A stretch of 42,504 bases of DNA, taken from contig JBAYMJ010000012.1 in NCBI GenBank assembly GCA_041663565.1, positions 1 through 42,504 of the forward strand, given 5' to 3'. A program made the position numbers and the translations under genes. This document shows, piece after piece, positions 9,387 to 16,522 of the stretch. Each line of letters opens with the position of its first letter. Position 1 is the first letter of the stretch. Source of the DNA: CAINOH01 sp041663565 (GTDB taxonomy: Archaea; Micrarchaeota; Micrarchaeia; Norongarragalinales; CAINOH01). Below the pieces are notes generated by a model that saw nothing but the letters and a program-made list of their open reading frames with translations, did not search any database and was not told where the DNA came from.

Positions 9387-11174
9387 ATGGCAGAGAAGGA
9401 CGCAAAGGCAGCCGCCCCGGCAAAGGCCGAGATTGCCCAGGCACAGGACGCCCAGTCGCACGACTACAAGGAATACAGCGTAGCGGAGTTCTTCAAGAAG
9501 AACAGGCAGATGCTCGGCTACTCCGGGAAGGTCCGCTCGCTTACAACCATCGTCCACGAATACGTGACAAACTCGCTTGACGCGGCTGAGGAAGGCGGGA
9601 TACTGCCGGACATCAGGGTCGAGATTGAAAACCTGCCCGAAGGCCACGTCAAAGTCGTTGTCGAGGACAACGGCATCGGTATCCCCAAGCAATTCATCGG
9701 CAACGCGCTCGGGAAGCTCCTCTCGGGAACCAAGTTCCACCACCGCAAGCAAAAGAGAGGACAGCAGGGCATCGGCGCGGCATACGCAACGTTATTCTCA
9801 CAGATTACCACCGGAAAGCCGACGAAAGTAAAGACAAGCACCGGCGACTACAAAATCTACGAGTGCGAGCTCACAATTGACGTCAAGACCAACGAACCGG
9901 TCATAAAGAACATGCGCGAGTACTCCGGCAAGTTCCGGGGACTGCGCATCGAGGCGGAGTTCTCCGAGGTGACCTACAACCGGTCGGAATACGGCGTCTA
10001 CGAGTACCTGCGCAGGACCGCGATAGCAAACCCGCACGTGCAGATAGACCTTACCGAACCCCAGAAGGGAAACGAGCCGGTGATATTCCCGAGGGCATCC
10101 AGGGACATCCCCAAAAAGGCGGAGGAGACGCTCCCCCACCCGCTGGGAATCTCGACTTCCGACCTGATGGACATCGCGCAGATGTCCAAGGCAAGGAAAA
10201 TCTCCTCAATGCTCCAGTCCGACTTCACCCGCATAAGCGCGGAAAAGGTCAAGGAGGTTTTCGCCCTCTGCACGGATTACTACAGGGGACTGCACACGCC
10301 GGAAGACCTGGAAAAACTCAAGAAGGAATACAAGACCGCCAAAACCGACGAGGCGCTTTACCAGAAGTATTTCGAGCGGGCGCCTAAGAACCTCACCTGG
10401 CCGGAGGCGGAGCGCATCGTAAAGTCATTCGGCCAAATCAAGTGGATTGCGCCGGAGACTGGCTCGCTCATAATGATAGGCGAGCAGCAAATCGAGATGT
10501 CGCTCAAGAACATACTCCAGCCCGAGCAGATGAAGGTGGTCTGCCGCAAGCCCAGGGTCTTCCGAGGAGGAATCCCCTTTGCTGTTGAGGCGGCGATTGC
10601 CTACGGCGGAAAGAGCGGCTCGTGGGTTAGCACCGACGACAACGGAAACCCGGTTGAGACCAAGGGAGAGCTTTTGCGCTACGCAAACCGCGTGCCCATG
10701 CTTTTCGACGCAGGCACCTGCGCAACGACCCTTGCGGTAAAGGACGTTGACTGGTCGCGCTACAACCTCAAGGGCTGGGAGACGCTTCCGGTAAGCATAT
10801 TCATCAACTTCGTGTCCGTTTACGTGCCCTACACCGGCGCCGGCAAGCTGTCCATCTCAGGCGAGGAGGAAATCATCGAGGAAATCCGCGCTGCGCTCAT
10901 GGAGTGCGGCCGCGACATCGCAAAGTACCTCAACGCGCTTGACCGCGCAAAGGAGCAGGAACACCGCAGGAGCATATTCTTCCGCTACATAGGCGAGGTT
11001 GCCGAGTGCATCAATGACCTTACCGGGACCGACAAGGCGCTTTTGGTGACCAAGCTCAAGAAGACCGCCGAGGAAAGAACGGCGATACTCCTTGCGCAGG
11101 GCGAGGAGGCCGAGGAGAGCCTCGAGGAAGTCGGCGGCGTAGAGGAAGAAGACGACGGAAAGGCCGAGGACTAA
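9387..11174 (+). CDS. top6B: DNA topoisomerase VI subunit B
   Basis: This 595-aa ATPase subunit belongs to the type IIB topoisomerase, which forms an A2B2 complex with the downstream subunit and relaxes and decatenates DNA. GHKL ATPase motifs are visible: N-box HEYVTNSLDAA (E58, N62), EDNGIGIP (D94), and the glycine-rich lid RGQQGIGA (about 124-131). The H2TH and transducer regions follow. The last about 25 residues are a highly acidic tail (EEAEESLEEV and onward). The ATG at 9387 is preceded by AAAGGT with a suitable gap; a TTG one codon earlier is unlikely. The subunit A gene starts 61 nt downstream. The length is within the family range. Confidence 0.95.
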   Translation: MAEKDAKAAAPAKAEIAQAQDAQSHDYKEYSVAEFFKKNRQMLGYSGKVRSLTTIVHEYVTNSLDAAEEGGILPDIRVEIENLPEGHVKVVVEDNGIGIPKQFIGNALGKLLSGTKFHHRKQKRGQQGIGAAYATLFSQITTGKPTKVKTSTGDYKIYECELTIDVKTNEPVIKNMREYSGKFRGLRIEAEFSEVTYNRSEYGVYEYLRRTAIANPHVQIDLTEPQKGNEPVIFPRASRDIPKKAEETLPHPLGISTSDLMDIAQMSKARKISSMLQSDFTRISAEKVKEVFALCTDYYRGLHTPEDLEKLKKEYKTAKTDEALYQKYFERAPKNLTWPEAERIVKSFGQIKWIAPETGSLIMIGEQQIEMSLKNILQPEQMKVVCRKPRVFRGGIPFAVEAAIAYGGKSGSWVSTDDNGNPVETKGELLRYANRVPMLFDAGTCATTLAVKDVDWSRYNLKGWETLPVSIFINFVSVYVPYTGAGKLSISGEEEIIEEIRAALMECGRDIAKYLNALDRAKEQEHRRSIFFRYIGEVAECINDLTGTDKALLVTKLKKTAEERTAILLAQGEEAEESLEEVGGVEEEDDGKAED

Positions 11175-11235
11175 GACCAAAAGGACAAAGAACAGGCAGC
11201 AAGGAAGTTTGACGTTTATAGAAGGTTTTTGACAG

Positions 11236-12378
11236 ATGGCAGCAAAGAAGGAAGCAGGAGAGGCGGCGCCCAAACAAATCCGCGAGTACGACGCCGAGAC
11301 GATGCAGAAAATCCAGGCGCTGGCAGCTGCGCTTCTGGAAGAAATCAACAAGGGCGAGAACCTGCACATCGACATCCCTGTCCGCGGCTCGTCCAACGTC
11401 ACGTTCAACGAGAAGACCAAGAAAATCGAGCTCGGCGACAAGTTCGCCCGGCGCTACCTGTTCAACGTCGCGCACGCGCGCAGGTTCATGCAGACTTTGC
11501 TCGTCGCTTCCTACGTGAAGAAGGACCTTTTGGAGAACAACCTCACAGCTACCCTCCGAGACCTCTACTACGCAAAGAAGCACACGATTCCGGGAACCAA
11601 GGAGGACACCATTGACGAGCAAAAAGAATCAGACTTGGCAATTGTTGACTTCGAAGTCGCCTTGGACACTTTCCGTGAAAGATTGCACCTGCGGGCGGAA
11701 CCAAAGGGAAGAATCGCAGGACAGATGGTGGTCACCGACAGAGTCAAGGACAAGGTGGACACGATTGACCTCTCCAAGATGGGTTCGGGCGGCTGGGCCG
11801 TGCCATCCATTGTGGAGCAGGTCGAGTTCAAGGACATCGACGCGGAATACGTGCTGGTTGCGGAGAAGAACGCAATCTTTGACCGTCTCAACGAGGACGC
11901 CTACTGGGCAAAGCAGAAGTGCCTTTTGATGACAACCGGAGGACAGGCCGCACGCGGCGCGCGCAGGCTCCTCAAGCGCCTCTCTTCCGAGCTTAACCTT
12001 CCCATTTACTGCCTTACTGACGCCGACCCCTACGGGTGGTACATCTACTCAACAATGAAGTACGGCTCGATGGCGCTTGCGCACGAGTCCGACCGACTCG
12101 GGAGCAAGGAAATGAAGTTCCTGGGAATGAGCATCTCCGACATCGAGCACTACGACCTGCGCAGCGTGACAATCAAGGCAAAGGAAGTGGACATAAAGCG
12201 CGCGGAGGAGATGAAGGCCTACGACTGGTTCAAGGCGCCGGCGTGGCAGCGCGAAATCAACAAGTTCCTTGACAAGAAAATCAAGGCAGAAATCCAGTCG
12301 CTCTCGTCCAAGAACCTGCAGTACATCTCGACGACTTACCTGCCTGAGAAAATCAAGAGCCAGGACTTCCTCCCATAA
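11236..12378 (+). CDS. top6A: DNA topoisomerase VI subunit A (Spo11-like)
   Basis: This 380-aa DNA-cleaving subunit is homologous to Spo11. The 5Y-CAP (winged-helix) domain carries the tyrosine pair in TLRDLYYAKK (Y111/Y112, one of which makes the covalent bond to DNA). The Toprim domain shows the metal-binding glutamate in LVAEKNAIF (E210) and the DxD pair in LTDADPYGW (D262, D264). The length matches the family. The last 19 codons plus stop (12319-12378) are present a second time downstream with only synonymous differences. The present C-terminus therefore appears to have been replaced by an inserted, recoded copy; the encoded sequence is unchanged and the protein should be functional. Confidence 0.95.
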   Translation: MAAKKEAGEAAPKQIREYDAETMQKIQALAAALLEEINKGENLHIDIPVRGSSNVTFNEKTKKIELGDKFARRYLFNVAHARRFMQTLLVASYVKKDLLENNLTATLRDLYYAKKHTIPGTKEDTIDEQKESDLAIVDFEVALDTFRERLHLRAEPKGRIAGQMVVTDRVKDKVDTIDLSKMGSGGWAVPSIVEQVEFKDIDAEYVLVAEKNAIFDRLNEDAYWAKQKCLLMTTGGQAARGARRLLKRLSSELNLPIYCLTDADPYGWYIYSTMKYGSMALAHESDRLGSKEMKFLGMSISDIEHYDLRSVTIKAKEVDIKRAEEMKAYDWFKAPAWQREINKFLDKKIKAEIQSLSSKNLQYISTTYLPEKIKSQDFLP

Positions 12379-12421
12379 AGGGAGGTGGGTTCATAAGGGG
12401 GAACCGCAGGTTCACCCTTAT
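12319..12421 (+). mobile_element. Small insertion: recoded top6A tail plus 43-nt core
   Basis: The segment consists of a 60-nt recoded copy of the top6A 3' end (19 codons plus TAA) followed by a GC-rich core of about 43 nt (12379-12421) with the blocks AGGGAGGTGGGTT, GGGGGAACCGC and AGGTTCACCCTT. The same core sits after guaA at 36824-36866. The core can form the stem GAACC/GGTTC with a GCA loop, closed by AAGGG/CCCTT. Immediately after it, at a CAG codon, the second top6A tail begins. I infer that copy 1 plus core were inserted as a unit and copy 2 is the native end. No integrase or endonuclease gene is nearby, so the element is non-autonomous or a remnant. Confidence 0.6.
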
Positions 12422-12481
12422 CAGTACATCTCGACTACGTATCTTCCTGAGAAAATCAAGTCACAGGACTTCCTGCCATAG
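12422..12481 (+). pseudogene. Displaced native 3' tail of top6A
   Basis: Nineteen codons and a TAG encode the same C-terminus as the intact top6A (QYISTTYLPEK and onward) but in a different frame relative to the gene and without a start. Compared with copy 1, six sense codons differ synonymously (two Thr, Tyr, two Leu, and a Ser written TCA instead of AGC) and the stop is TAG instead of TAA. There are nine base changes in 60 and no amino-acid change. This segment is best read as the original end of the gene, now untranslated. Confidence 0.65.
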
Positions 12482-12504
12482 GCGCAGCATTGGGATTGGA
12501 ATAA

Positions 12505-12789
12505 CTAACCCTTAGCCCTGCGCCTGTGCTGTGCCCTTACGATTGCCTGCGGCCGCGTGTCTATCCCAAGCTTCTTTGCACGCGCTGCGCCCCAGTCCGC
12601 GAGTTTTTCGAACTCCTTGGCGGGATCTTCAATCCGGAGGCGCTTGAGCAGTATCGCGTCCGAGCTGCGGTTGCCATATACCACGAACACGCACCCCGAA
12701 TCGAGGTTCAATTCATTTCGCAGGGATTCGGGTATGACCACCTGGCCCTTTGACGACATCTTCGTTACCAACACGCTTGCATCTGCCAC
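12505..12789 (-). CDS. AbrB/MazE-type transcription factor or antitoxin
   Basis: This 94-aa protein has an N-terminal SpoVT/AbrB swapped-hairpin domain (about residues 8-50), recognised from MSSKGQVVIPESLRNELNL and the following VVYGNRSSDAILLKR. The C-terminal part is helical and basic (RAQHRRRAKG). Such proteins bind DNA as dimers and often repress their own promoter, either as antitoxins for PIN or MazF toxins or as general regulators. A perfect 14-bp palindrome lies 18 nt upstream of the start. The PIN gene on the other side of the gap is divergent rather than in the same operon, which is unusual for a toxin-antitoxin pair, so pairing is tentative. Confidence 0.8.
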   Translation of the reverse strand: MADASVLVTKMSSKGQVVIPESLRNELNLDSGCVFVVYGNRSSDAILLKRLRIEDPAKEFEKLADWGAARAKKLGIDTRPQAIVRAQHRRRAKG

Positions 12790-12806
12790 GACAAACCACT
12801 TCTTAG

Positions 12807-12820
12807 TCTTACTAGTAAGA
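12807..12820. promoter_or_regulatory. Palindromic operator candidate between abrB-like and PIN genes
   Basis: TCTTACTAGTAAGA is a perfect 14-bp palindrome. On the minus strand a TATA-like ACCTTATTAAG lies just upstream (about 12824-12834), so the palindrome falls between that box and the likely start of the AbrB-type transcript. This is a natural place for autorepression by the encoded DNA-binding protein. Confidence 0.45.
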
Positions 12821-12921
12821 TTATCTTAATAAGGTATCCAGTCCTGCAATGAAACGAAAAGTTTAACCCAAATCAAGGCAATGTTTTTGCATCATTTGCG
12901 GCATTTCTATCAAGTGATATC

Positions 12922-13335
12922 TTGACAAGGGTTGTTTTCGATACCAACGTGCTAGTTTCAGCAATGCTTTCAAAGAAAGGTGCCTCACGCGGGCTCTTGA
13001 GCCTTGCGGCAAGCAGAAAAATCGAGGGCGTGACGTTGTTGGCCATCCTGTGCGAACTCGGACGGATCACCTCACGCGACTGCGACTTTTCAAAACACAA
13101 AATAGAACGCATCATCGGCGATTTCCTCTGCTTCCTGGAAGTCATAAGGCCTACTGAGCGGCTGAAAATCGTCGCTGACGACGCAGACAACCGCGTCTTG
13201 GAGTGCGCCGTTGCCTGCAAGGCAGACTACATAGCGTCGTGGGACGCGCATCTTACGGACTTGAAGAGCTACCGGGGAATAGAAATCGCAAACCCTGGAA
13301 AAATACTGGACGCTTTGACTCAAGGAAAAAATTAG
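12922..13335 (+). CDS. PIN-domain protein, putative RNase toxin (COG1569-like)
   Basis: This 137-aa single-domain PIN protein opens with the conserved RVVFDTNVLVSA (D7). Other acidic active-site candidates are E45, D87/D89 in VADDADNRVLECA, and D108 in SWDAHL. This pattern fits the putative toxin PIN family with COG1569 members. PIN proteins cleave RNA in a metal-dependent way, most as VapC-type toxins. A TTG start at 12922 is chosen because it is the only start codon that includes the conserved N-terminal strand without a long extension; no ATG is in frame. It diverges from the AbrB-type gene across a 132-nt gap, and that protein is the only candidate antitoxin nearby. Confidence 0.8.
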   Translation: MTRVVFDTNVLVSAMLSKKGASRGLLSLAASRKIEGVTLLAILCELGRITSRDCDFSKHKIERIIGDFLCFLEVIRPTERLKIVADDADNRVLECAVACKADYIASWDAHLTDLKSYRGIEIANPGKILDALTQGKN

Positions 13336-13453
13336 CCCGGCCCTTGCGTCGTCACGAATCGCTGGGTTTTATGATTTAAAAACAGCAAAGCTACATTAAG
13401 CCCGACAGGCGAATAAAAATTACCCAAGAAAGGCAAACCACTGGTCAGTTTGT

Positions 13454-13546
13454 ATGGAAGTAGAGCTGCTTGACATAATCGGCCTGCTTGTAGCCGGGGC
13501 CATCGGCTGGGAAGTAATCAAGTTCCTGATTATGGAAACCAGCTGA
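13454..13546 (+). CDS. Possible 30-aa single-pass membrane peptide
   Basis: This short ORF starts with ATG and ends with TGA 24 nt before the nop5 stop on the opposite strand. The product has acidic residues at the N-terminus (MEVELLD) and then a hydrophobic stretch (IIGLLVAGAIGW) continuing to KFLIM, consistent with one membrane helix. A TATA-like ATGATTTAAAAA lies about 80 nt upstream, and the ribosome binding site is weak. I do not recognise a family. It could be a chance ORF, but the region is otherwise empty. Confidence 0.3.
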   Translation: MEVELLDIIGLLVAGAIGWEVIKFLIMETS

Positions 13547-13570
13547 ACAAGGAAAAAAAGAAAACGCGAT

Positions 13571-14800
13571 TTATCTTCGGAACTTCCCGCCCGAGCGCTC
13601 GCGCTTCCCGTCGCGCCTTCCGCCGCCGAAGCGGGGCTTCCCGCCAAAGCTTGGCCTTGAGCCGCCATCGCGGCTTCCGCCGCGCGAACCTCCGAAACTA
13701 GGCCGGTTGCCGCCATAACTGGGCCGGTCTCCACCACCATAGCGGGGCTTGTCGCCGTAACTAGGCCGCGAGCTGCCCTCGCGGGGTGCATCGTAGCGCC
13801 TTGCCGGGCGGTCATAGCCGCCTGCAGCAGCTTCGTTGCCGCCTTCCCTGCGCGCAAAATAAGCCTTGCTCTGGAAACTCTGCTTGGGCCTGCCGTTGCG
13901 CCGGTCTCCCTGCCTGCGGTCGCCGCCGGGGCCTCCGCGCGAACCGGGCCCGCGCTTGGAAAATCCGAAGTCGCGCCTGAACTTCTCATCCTCGGTAAGC
14001 TCCCTGCGGGGCGCGAGGTTCAAGTCAACGACTTCCTTTACGCGTGCATCCAAGTCCGCCTTGAGCTTTTCCGCGATGAAGTTTCCTGAGAAATAATCTC
14101 CCTTTGCCGCAATCGCAAGCTTTGCAGCAAGCGCGCGGGCAATCCTGCCCCTGCGTTCAAGGGGCTCGCCGCGGACGTAGGCGCTCTGGAAGATGATGCC
14201 GTGCTTGGGCGGGTTCGTGCCTGACTTGATGTGCTTGAACAATGCGTTCTCCGCACCGATTACCTGGATGGTGCTTGCAGGCATCAGCGCGAGCTTCTCA
14301 AGCCCGCCGGCAGTTGTCATCAGCCTTGCCGCAATGGTGGGTTCGAGGATGTAGGAAAGGTTCTTCATCTCCCTGTTGGCCTGCTCGGTTATGTAGTCCT
14401 CAAGCACCTTGCGTGCAGCAAAAAGCGAGTAAATCTGGGATGCGAAAGCGCGGATTACCGCAGTGTCTGCCTCGTCAAAGGGCGCGCCGAAGCTCTTCTT
14501 GGATGCCGCGAATACCTCGCCGCCCTTGGCCTCGCCGACCATCTCAACCAGCTTGGCCTTGGAAAGGCCTTCCTTTGAGCCGAACTCGGCCACGATAAGC
14601 GCGTAGCTTTCCTCGTTGGCAACGTCCAGCTCGGGGAAGTTGAGCTTGAACCACTCGGCAAGCCTTGTAAAGAGCAGGCTCTTGGCCTGGTCGATGTCGT
14701 CAAGGCTGCGCACTGCCTGCATTATCTGCAGGTCCTTTCGGGAATACTTTTCAGTAACCCCCTTCTTTGCCAGCTTGAAAAAATCCTCTCGTGATGCCAC
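13571..14800 (-). CDS. nop5: Nop5 (Nop56/58-like) C/D-box RNP scaffold with RG-rich tail
   Basis: This 409-aa core protein belongs to the archaeal C/D-box methylation RNP and bridges L7Ae-bound guide RNA and fibrillarin. The N-terminal and coiled-coil parts (AVRSLDDIDQAKSLLFTRLAEWF) and the Nop domain (GTNPPKHGIIFQSAYVRG and onward) are clear. The last about 120 residues are unusual: a low-complexity RG/GG-rich tail with repeats such as RPSYGG, RPSFGG and GGSRGGSRDGG. Archaeal Nop5 normally ends in a short lysine-rich tail. GTG 14800 is chosen because GGTGG precedes it by 5 nt; TTG 14812 or GTG 14809 would add up to four residues. Fibrillarin, the usual neighbour, is not in this window. Confidence 0.9.
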   Translation of the reverse strand: MASREDFFKLAKKGVTEKYSRKDLQIMQAVRSLDDIDQAKSLLFTRLAEWFKLNFPELDVANEESYALIVAEFGSKEGLSKAKLVEMVGEAKGGEVFAASKKSFGAPFDEADTAVIRAFASQIYSLFAARKVLEDYITEQANREMKNLSYILEPTIAARLMTTAGGLEKLALMPASTIQVIGAENALFKHIKSGTNPPKHGIIFQSAYVRGEPLERRGRIARALAAKLAIAAKGDYFSGNFIAEKLKADLDARVKEVVDLNLAPRRELTEDEKFRRDFGFSKRGPGSRGGPGGDRRQGDRRNGRPKQSFQSKAYFARREGGNEAAAGGYDRPARRYDAPREGSSRPSYGDKPRYGGGDRPSYGGNRPSFGGSRGGSRDGGSRPSFGGKPRFGGGRRDGKRERSGGKFRR

Positions 14801-14922
14801 AAAAACCACCAAATAGCGCGAACCTGAATGTATTATTTTGTTGCCTCTAGGTTAAATAAGTCTTGACTAGCTAGAATTTTACGCGGTTTTGCAGCCAGCA
14901 AAGCCTATGGGGGTCTTTTCTA

Positions 14923-16488
14923 ATGTCATCCAACAAAGTCTCAAAATCAACCATCACTGACGAGCTTACCCAGAAGGTAATCAGCCTCTGCCAGCGCAGG
15001 GCAATCCTCTTTGCAAACAGCGACATCTACGGCTCAGCTGCCGGCTTTTTCGACTACGGCCCCTACGGGGTCGAGCTCAAAAAGAGGATTGAGAACTCCT
15101 GGTGGAAGACTTTCGTGCAGTCGCGCGAGGACATAGTCGGCATCGACGGCTCAATAATCACCAGCCCGCGCGTGTGGGTGGCTTCAGGGCACGTGGCCGC
15201 GTTCAACGACCCGCTCGTGGACTGCCTCAAGTGCAAGTCAAGGCACCGAGCTGACACGCTTGTGGAGGACGAACTCAAGATTAGCGTGGATGGTTTCTCG
15301 CTCGACAAGCTCGGAGAGCTCATCAAGGAGCACAAGATAGTCTGCCAGAAGTGCGGGGGCGAGCTTTCGGTTGCGCGCAAGTTCAACCTGATGTTTTCAA
15401 CTCACATCGGAGCAGTTGCGGACGAGTCCTCGATTGCATACCTGCGGCCCGAGACGGCGCAGCTCATGTTTGCGGATTTCCGCATCGTGCAGCAGGCGAT
15501 GCGCAAGAAGCTCCCGTTCGGGATTGCCCAGATTGGGAAGGCCTTCAGGAACGAAATCGCCCCACGCAACTTCGTGTTCCGCTGCCGCGAGTTCTCACAG
15601 ATGGAAATCGAATTCTTCATACACCCCAAGCTCGTGAACAGCTGCCCGCTCCTGTCAAAGGAAATCCTTGAGAAGAAGGTGCAGATGATTACCGCAATCG
15701 AGCAGGGGAAGGGAAAGGACGGCTTGATGGAGACGATGACAATCGGCGATGCCCTCAAGAACAAAGTCATCAAGACCCAGTGGCACGGCTACTGGCTCAT
15801 CACCTGCCTCGAGTGGCTCTACTCGCTTGGAATCACCCCTGCAAACCTCCGCTTGCGCGAGCACGTAAAGACCGAGCTTTCGCACTACTCGGTCGAGACG
15901 TGGGACATCGAGTACAAGTACCCGTGGGGATGGAAGGAGCTGCAGGGAATCGCGAACCGCACTGACTTCGACCTCTCGCAGCACCAGAAGGAAAGCGGAA
16001 AGGACCTCACTTACTTTGACGAGGAGAGCCACGAGCGCGTAATCCCGCACGTAATCGAGCCGTCCATCGGAGTTGACCGCGTGTTCTTCACAGTCCTGCT
16101 GGATGCCTACCGCGAGAACGCCTCGGACAAGGGAAGCACGAGCACGCTTGCGCTCCACCCGGAGCTTTCTCCGGTGCAAGTCGCAATATTCCCGCTGATG
16201 AAAAAGGACGGCCTGGCGGAGAAGGGCCGCGCGGTATTCGAGATGCTGCGAAACGAGTTCGTGTGCGAGTACGACGAGTCCGGCTCAATCGGAAAGCGCT
16301 ACGCGCGTCAGGACGAGGTCGGCACGCCTTTCTGCATCACTGTTGACTACGACTCGCTGGAAAAGGACGATGTCACAATCCGCGAGCGCGACTCCGGCAA
16401 CCAGAAGCGCGTGCCAATTAGCAAGCTCAAGGAAGTCATCGAGTGCTCGTTTGGAGAATACTGTGCGCTGCACGGCGGCAAAAAGTAA
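14923..16488 (+). CDS. glyS: Glycyl-tRNA synthetase (archaeal/eukaryal alpha2 type)
   Basis: This 521-aa class II aminoacyl-tRNA synthetase charges tRNA-Gly. Visible are the N-terminal catalytic start (SDIYGSAAGFFDYGPYG), two zinc-type Cys pairs (C101/C104 and C141/C144), class II motif 2 (AFRNEIAPRNFVFRCREFSQME), motif 3 (GVDRVFF) and a C-terminal anticodon-binding domain (LSPVQVAIFPLMKK). The length is at the short end for the archaeal family. It is a single gene, divergent from nop5 with a 122-nt gap that contains AT-rich promoter sequence. The next gene is convergent. Confidence 0.94.
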   Translation: MSSNKVSKSTITDELTQKVISLCQRRAILFANSDIYGSAAGFFDYGPYGVELKKRIENSWWKTFVQSREDIVGIDGSIITSPRVWVASGHVAAFNDPLVDCLKCKSRHRADTLVEDELKISVDGFSLDKLGELIKEHKIVCQKCGGELSVARKFNLMFSTHIGAVADESSIAYLRPETAQLMFADFRIVQQAMRKKLPFGIAQIGKAFRNEIAPRNFVFRCREFSQMEIEFFIHPKLVNSCPLLSKEILEKKVQMITAIEQGKGKDGLMETMTIGDALKNKVIKTQWHGYWLITCLEWLYSLGITPANLRLREHVKTELSHYSVETWDIEYKYPWGWKELQGIANRTDFDLSQHQKESGKDLTYFDEESHERVIPHVIEPSIGVDRVFFTVLLDAYRENASDKGSTSTLALHPELSPVQVAIFPLMKKDGLAEKGRAVFEMLRNEFVCEYDESGSIGKRYARQDEVGTPFCITVDYDSLEKDDVTIRERDSGNQKRVPISKLKEVIECSFGEYCALHGGKK

Positions 16489-16522
16489 GCCCGGAAAAAG
16501 GGCGAAAGGGAAAAGAGGCCGT

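Noticed and set aside
9065..9580. Plus-strand open frame of 171 codons overlapping the top6B start
   Set aside because: It overlaps the ends of two well-supported genes in another frame and its product has no recognisable features.
12379..12421. The core as part of a tRNA or a known self-cleaving ribozyme
   Set aside because: GGTTC resembles a T-arm, but no acceptor, D or anticodon arms fit, and I could not match hammerhead, HDV or twister core residues.
12319..12481. Assembly artefact or simple tandem duplication as the explanation of the doubled gene tails
   Set aside because: Two unrelated genes show the same 43-nt core at the junction and purely synonymous differences, which neither a strain-variant join nor a neutral duplication would produce. 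It cannot be excluded without reads.
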